From Crocinitomicaceae bacterium (GTDB lineage Bacteria; Bacteroidota; Bacteroidia; Flavobacteriales_D; Crocinitomicaceae), in contig JAQWKT010000053.1 in NCBI GenBank assembly GCA_029247685.1, positions 1-56,924 of the forward strand: 56,924 nucleotides of DNA, read 5' to 3'. Positions 53,040 through 56,924 of the stretch are shown piece after piece (positions within the stretch are counted from its first letter, which is position 1; each line of letters starts with the position of its first letter). The notes below the pieces were generated by a model, which ran no database searches, was not told the origin of the DNA, and worked only from the letters and a program-made list of their open reading frames with translations. A program made the translations under genes and the position numbers.

Positions 53040-54013
53040 TTTTCTTTTATTAAAGCTTTATATATTTCTTCTGGATTAATTTCGAGAATACATGCTTGTT
53101 TATGTTTTCGACATCGATTTCCTAATTTGGAACAAGGTGGCGAGTTGGGATAACTTACCAATTGAACAGAATGCTCGCTTGCTTTGTATGGAGCCATTCC
53201 TAAACTTGGCTTAGTGCACCCCCAAAAAGAAATTATTTGTTTTTTAAAAGCTGAAGCAATATGCATTAACCCTGTGTCGTTGGTTAAAATTAGTTCGCTT
53301 TTATTTACTAAAAAAGCCGATTCTTGAAGGGTTAATTTTCCACAAAAATTTATTATTTTATTATTCTTTGAATACAAAATAATTTGTTCTGCTTCTTTTT
53401 GTTCTTTTTTTCCTCCTAATAAAACTACGGGTTTATCGTATCGGTTGAGCACCTCTATAATTTGAGGTATAGAAATTTTCTTTTTTGAATATGTTGCACC
53501 TATTGCCCAAGCAATAAATGGGGTTTCTAAAATTTTTGATTTACTTATGGTGGTGGATTGTTCTACTTTTGGATTAATAAAAAAATCAAGGCCTTTTTGA
53601 TCGTTTTTTACGTTTATTTTTTTTATTGTTTGAAAATACCTTTCTACGATATGTTCTCTTTTTAAAAGATCTTTTCCTGTGTTAACCAGTAGCCATTTTT
53701 TTATGTTTTTTTTATTAACGGTTAAAGTTTTTTTATAAAGTTTCCTTTTTATAAAAAAAGAGCTTAGATTATTTTGAAGGTCTATTATTAAATCATAGTT
53801 TTCTTTTTGTAGTTTTTTTATCGTCTCTTTTTGTTCTTTTTTATCAAAAGCTAAAAGTTTATCTATATAAACATTGTTTTGTAAAACTTCTGTGTAGTTT
53901 TTTTTTATTAAATAATGTATTGTTGTTTTCTTTTGTTGTTTTAAACACCTTACCACAGGTGTTGTTAAGACAATGTCTCCTATAGAACTAAACCTTATAA
54001 TTAAAATTTTCAA
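53036..54013 (-). CDS. Family 9 glycosyltransferase (heptosyltransferase-like)
   Basis: A 325-residue GT-B enzyme of the ADP-heptose:LPS heptosyltransferase family. The start KILIIRFSSIGDIVLTTPVVRCLKQQ is the family's mark, with YDLIIDLQNNLSS, a WAIGATYSKKKI loop and LTNDTGLMHIASAFKKQIISFWG in the donor domain. A Cys-rich end (PPCSKLGNRCRKHKQACI) is typical. It probably adds a core sugar to lipopolysaccharide. It follows rpiB by 6 nt and converges with scoA. Confidence 0.9.
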   Translation of the reverse strand: MKILIIRFSSIGDIVLTTPVVRCLKQQKKTTIHYLIKKNYTEVLQNNVYIDKLLAFDKKEQKETIKKLQKENYDLIIDLQNNLSSFFIKRKLYKKTLTVNKKNIKKWLLVNTGKDLLKREHIVERYFQTIKKINVKNDQKGLDFFINPKVEQSTTISKSKILETPFIAWAIGATYSKKKISIPQIIEVLNRYDKPVVLLGGKKEQKEAEQIILYSKNNKIINFCGKLTLQESAFLVNKSELILTNDTGLMHIASAFKKQIISFWGCTKPSLGMAPYKASEHSVQLVSYPNSPPCSKLGNRCRKHKQACILEINPEEIYKALIKEN

Positions 54014-54019
54014 GAGTTT

Positions 54020-54445
54020 TTAAATTTTATCTATTCGTCGTTGATGTCGCCCTCCTTCAAAAGAGGTGTTTAGAAATGTTTTTACTATTTGTTCTGCTTC
54101 TTCATAAGAAAGATACCTTGCTGGTAAAGCAAGAATATTGGCATTATTATGTAATCGTGCTAATTCAGCTATTTCTTTGTTCCAACATAAAGCTCCTCTA
54201 ACTTTTAAATGTTTATTAACAGACATGTTTATCCCGTTTCCTGAACCACAAATAACAATCCCTTTTTTTTCCGTGTTTTCCTCTACAGCTTTTGCTACTT
54301 GGTGTCCAAAGTCTGGATAATCAACACTTTGATCACTATAACAACCAAAGTCTTTTACTGTATAATTCATTTCTTTTAATAATGTGCCTAGCTTTTCTTT
54401 TAAAGGGTATCCAGCATGATCACATCCTATTGCTATTTCTTTCAT
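54020..54445 (-). CDS. rpiB: Ribose 5-phosphate isomerase B
   Basis: Interconverts ribose 5-phosphate and ribulose 5-phosphate. It has 141 residues: IAIGCDHAGYPLKEKL at the start, DYPDFGHQVA, the anion hole GIVICGSGNGINMSVNK with its Cys, and CWNKEIAELARLHNNANILALPARYLS. LacA/LacB galactose-6-phosphate isomerases share this fold but carry different loop residues and come in pairs. The gene leads the minus-strand transcript that includes the GT9 gene. Confidence 0.94.
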   Translation of the reverse strand: MKEIAIGCDHAGYPLKEKLGTLLKEMNYTVKDFGCYSDQSVDYPDFGHQVAKAVEENTEKKGIVICGSGNGINMSVNKHLKVRGALCWNKEIAELARLHNNANILALPARYLSYEEAEQIVKTFLNTSFEGGRHQRRIDKI

Positions 54446-54934
54446 TTTTTTGTTTTAACAAAATTACTTTTTTCTCTGTTTTTTTGTAATATTTAAATAA
54501 AGATGCTTTTTAATTAAAAATAGTTATTAACATTTGTGTTTTCTTTTTTTTTTAATTCGCTCTTATATAAGGTTTTAAATATAAAAGATATAAACAAGGG
54601 TTTTTAATAAATGACTCATAACTATTAATAATAATCTCTTTTTATTGTTAACTATTTGTATATATATATTTATTATTGAATAAAAAAAGTAAAAAGGTTA
54701 AATACTTATTATTTTTTACTTCTTGATTATTAACAATGCATTAACAATTTGTTTAAAGAGTATTCGTTTTAAAATTAAGGTTTTAGGATAATAAAAAGAT
54801 ACTTATACACATATTAACAACCTTAATAATAATAATAGTTTCTTTTATAAATTATTTATTTATTATTTATTACTTATGTGAATATAATTTTTTTTAAAGT
54901 TTAAATGCACGAAATTTGTTAGATATTGTTTTAA
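54446..54934. other. Gene-free AT-rich region, candidate replication origin
   Basis: A 489-bp stretch between divergent rpiB and the DUF4175 gene with no supported gene, the longest such stretch in the window. It is almost entirely A/T. It contains TTATACACA (54803-54811), which fits the DnaA-box consensus TTATnCACA, and an inverted one-mismatch copy TGTGAATAT (54877-54885). It also has two exact TTATTAACA (54524-54532, 54727-54735), a one-mismatch ATATTAACA (54811-54819) and an inverted TGTTAACTA (54646-54654). Divergent flanking genes fit an origin, but no dnaA gene is in view. Confidence 0.4.
54459..54466 (-). promoter_or_regulatory. Possible -7 element for rpiB
   Basis: The minus strand reads TAATTTTG, matching TAnnTTTG, 13 nt before the rpiB ATG. 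No good -33 TTTG is visible in the A/T-rich upstream sequence. Confidence 0.35.
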
Positions 54935-56924
54935 ATGAAAAAAATAGATTCTTTATTTTTACAAATAGATGCTTTTATTAAAAAGTATTATAAAAACTTA
55001 ATGCTAAAAGGTGCATTAATATTTGTTTCTTTTTTTTTATTTGTTTTTTTATTTATAACACTAAGTGAATATTATTTTCACTTTTCTTCCTTTTTTAGAT
55101 CTATTTTATTTTTTGGTTTTCTTCTTTTAAATATTTCTATTTTGATTTATTATTTTATAAATCCATTATTAAAAATTTTATCTGTTGGTAAAAAAATAAG
55201 TAGAAATAAAGCTGCATATATGATAGGGAAATTAATTCCTGGAATAGATGATAAATTATTAAATACATTACAGTTATATAACACACAAAAAGACAATGAT
55301 CTTGCATTAGAAATAATTTCTGCAAGTATTGAAAAAAGATCCGAAAAACTTCATTTTTTTTCTTTTAAAAAAGCGATAAGTTTTAAAGAAAACGTTAAGT
55401 ATTTAAAAGTTTTTTTTCCTTTAGTTTTAATCTTTTCTGTTTTATTTTTATTTTTTCCAAGCTGGTTATTAACCGGTAGTGAACGAATATTTAATTATTC
55501 TAAAGAATACCTACCTCCTACTCCATTTCAGTTTAATTTACTTAATAAAAATTTAGTTTGTGATGAAGGAGAGGATTATGTTATTCATTTGAAAATTACA
55601 GGGAAAGAACTTCCTTCAAAAATATATATTTCCACAGATCGTGGAAAAATTTTAATGCGTAAAACAGGTAAATCTACTTTTTCATATACGATAAAAAAAA
55701 CAAAAAAAACAAGTTTCTTTTTATTTCAAGCGGATGGATATACTAGTCAAAAATACCATCTAGAGGTTATAGCTAAAGCATATATTACAAATGTAAATGC
55801 AGAGTTAAATTATCCGGAATATTTAGAAAAAAAACCAGAAAAAATTAATAATGTTGGAAATTTATTAGTCCCCGAAGGAACAAATATTAAATGGGATTTT
55901 TCCTCAAAAAACACCGATTGGGTTGGTGTTTTATTCAATAAAAAAATGAATAAAATAAAAGGAAGTAAAGCGCTTATTGAGAAAAAAATAATAAAAGAAT
56001 CTTCTATTTCCTGGGTTTTAAACAATAAGTTTAATAGTAAAAAAGATACTTCTACTTTTACCATTTCTGTTATAAAAGACTTATACCCATTAATTAGTGT
56101 TAATCAAAAAGCAGATACAATAAAAGAGGGTATTTTTTATTTTAATGGCAAAGTAAGTGATGACTATGGACTTAAATCTTTATTTTTTAATTATACACAC
56201 ATTTCAAAATCAATTTCAAAACAGAAAAGAATAAAAGTTAAACCCGTTTCAGGAACTCAATTATCTTTTGATTTTGCAGTTAACTTTAAAGAGTTAGACT
56301 TAAAACTTAATGATAAAATTGAATACTACTTTGTGGTATCGGATAACGATGGCGTGAATGGATCAAAATCCACAAAATCAAATAAACTTGTTTATAAGTT
56401 ACCTAATTTATCGAGCCTTAATTCTTTACGAGAAAAAGAAAACAAAGAAATAAAGAATAATTTAAATGATTTACTTAAAAAAACGGTAGAATTTAAAAAG
56501 AAACTATCCAAGTTAAAGGCAGAAAATTTAAACTCTAAATCCAATTCATGGAAACAGTTAAATAAAGCTTCCGAATTACTACAAGAACAAAAAGAAATTT
56601 CAAAACAATTGGAAGATCTTAATAAAGAAATGCAAGAAAGCTTGAAAAATAAAAACCAGCTTTCTGAGCAAGATAAAGAGCTTCTTGAAAAACAAAAACA
56701 ACTCGAAGAATTGATGGAGAAAATGATGGATAAAGAGTTAGAGAAGATGCTTAAAGAATTAATGGATTTAATGAAAAAAAACGATAAAAAATCCAGTCAA
56801 GAAGAATTAGAAAAAATAGAAGAAAACACCGATGAATTAAATAAGCAATTAGATAGAAGTTTAGAGATTTTAAAAAGAATGCAGGTTAATGAAAAAATAG
56901 ACGATATAGAAAAAGAATTAAAAA
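54935..56924 (+). CDS. DUF4175 family membrane protein, 3'-truncated by the window
   Basis: The first 663 residues of a large protein that starts at the ATG at 54935 and stays open to the window end. There are two N-terminal spans (about 24-45 and 54-76) and a third near 160-182. A beta-rich periplasmic region follows (about 200-480) with the EYLPPTPFQFNLLNK and VSDDYGLKSLFFNY elements typical of DUF4175 proteins. From about 485 a long Lys/Glu/Gln-rich coiled coil begins (LLQEQKEISKQLEDLNKEM and on). Function is unknown. In flavobacteria this gene often precedes ybeY and mnmG, but the window ends first. Confidence 0.8.
   Translation, partial: MKKIDSLFLQIDAFIKKYYKNLMLKGALIFVSFFLFVFLFITLSEYYFHFSSFFRSILFFGFLLLNISILIYYFINPLLKILSVGKKISRNKAAYMIGKLIPGIDDKLLNTLQLYNTQKDNDLALEIISASIEKRSEKLHFFSFKKAISFKENVKYLKVFFPLVLIFSVLFLFFPSWLLTGSERIFNYSKEYLPPTPFQFNLLNKNLVCDEGEDYVIHLKITGKELPSKIYISTDRGKILMRKTGKSTFSYTIKKTKKTSFFLFQADGYTSQKYHLEVIAKAYITNVNAELNYPEYLEKKPEKINNVGNLLVPEGTNIKWDFSSKNTDWVGVLFNKKMNKIKGSKALIEKKIIKESSISWVLNNKFNSKKDTSTFTISVIKDLYPLISVNQKADTIKEGIFYFNGKVSDDYGLKSLFFNYTHISKSISKQKRIKVKPVSGTQLSFDFAVNFKELDLKLNDKIEYYFVVSDNDGVNGSKSTKSNKLVYKLPNLSSLNSLREKENKEIKNNLNDLLKKTVEFKKKLSKLKAENLNSKSNSWKQLNKASELLQEQKEISKQLEDLNKEMQESLKNKNQLSEQDKELLEKQKQLEELMEKMMDKELEKMLKELMDLMKKNDKKSSQEELEKIEENTDELNKQLDRSLEILKRMQVNEKIDDIEKELK

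Noticed and set aside
54138-54489. Small open frames antisense to rpiB and into the AT-rich region
   Set aside because: No start context, no recognisable protein features, and overlap with a well-supported gene.

Overview
The window is AT-rich, densely packed bacterial chromosome from a member of the Bacteroidota, most likely Flavobacteriales. Pointers are the type IX secretion (T9SS) C-terminal sorting domains, the 'gliding motility-associated' C-terminal domain, a TonB-dependent receptor with a carboxypeptidase-like N-terminal domain, Omp28/DUF6029/TlpA and DUF4403/DUF4175 genes, a long PurF homologue, and promoters of the Bacteroidota type (TTTG, about 17-20 nt, TAnnTTTG). Most genes are housekeeping. 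No phage, transposon, integron or CRISPR array is visible. One tRNA gene (Leu-GAG) is present and no rRNA.

Layout. Positions 1-4.8 kb hold a cut cysQ, a T9SS cargo, methylmalonyl-CoA epimerase, a HAD phosphatase, a YceI lipoprotein and a subtilisin-like protease. 4.9-8.4 kb holds a TonB-dependent receptor divergent from dprA. 8.5-16.4 kb holds pruA, a histidine kinase, gap, lptB (interrupted by an in-frame TAA), an unknown lipoprotein, two Fe-S carrier genes (mrp, nifU-type) and two tandem T9SS cargo paralogues. 16.4-29.2 kb is all minus strand: an EI24 membrane protein, tRNA-Leu, an ECF sigma factor with a membrane anti-sigma-like protein, a TlpA/DUF6029/Omp28/Omp28 envelope thiol cluster, and exopolysaccharide genes (WecA-like transferase, rfbC, wzc-type tyrosine kinase, wza-type exporter, glycosyltransferase). 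29.2-35.5 kb holds dacB (PBP4) and a minus-strand OmpA/GH3/yicC/gmk/nadD block. 35.6-42.5 kb holds monomeric isocitrate dehydrogenase, a DUF4403 lipoprotein, ddl, an AhpD-like protein and a PurF-like protein. 42.6-53.0 kb is a plus-strand block of purH, mreB, mreC, mreD, mrdA, rodA, PBP1A and an orphan CoA-transferase subunit A. 53.0-54.4 kb holds a GT9 glycosyltransferase and rpiB. A 489-bp gene-free, very AT-rich stretch with DnaA-box-like motifs follows, then a DUF4175 gene that runs off the window.

How the genes fit together. The wall-building set is unusually complete: precursor supply (ddl), the elongation machine (mreBCD, mrdA, rodA), a bifunctional synthase (PBP1A) and a trimming enzyme (dacB). 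The polysaccharide genes form a partial export system lacking a visible flippase and polymerase. The most system-like accessory unit is the thiol cluster (TlpA, a predicted outer-membrane barrel and two near-identical CxxC lipoproteins). The oddest single observation is the stop codon in lptB at the position of a conserved tyrosine, immediately followed by an ATG.

Gene packing is tight. Three convergent gene pairs end on the same four bases (TTAA), leaving no space for terminators. Several same-strand pairs overlap by 4 to 26 bp.
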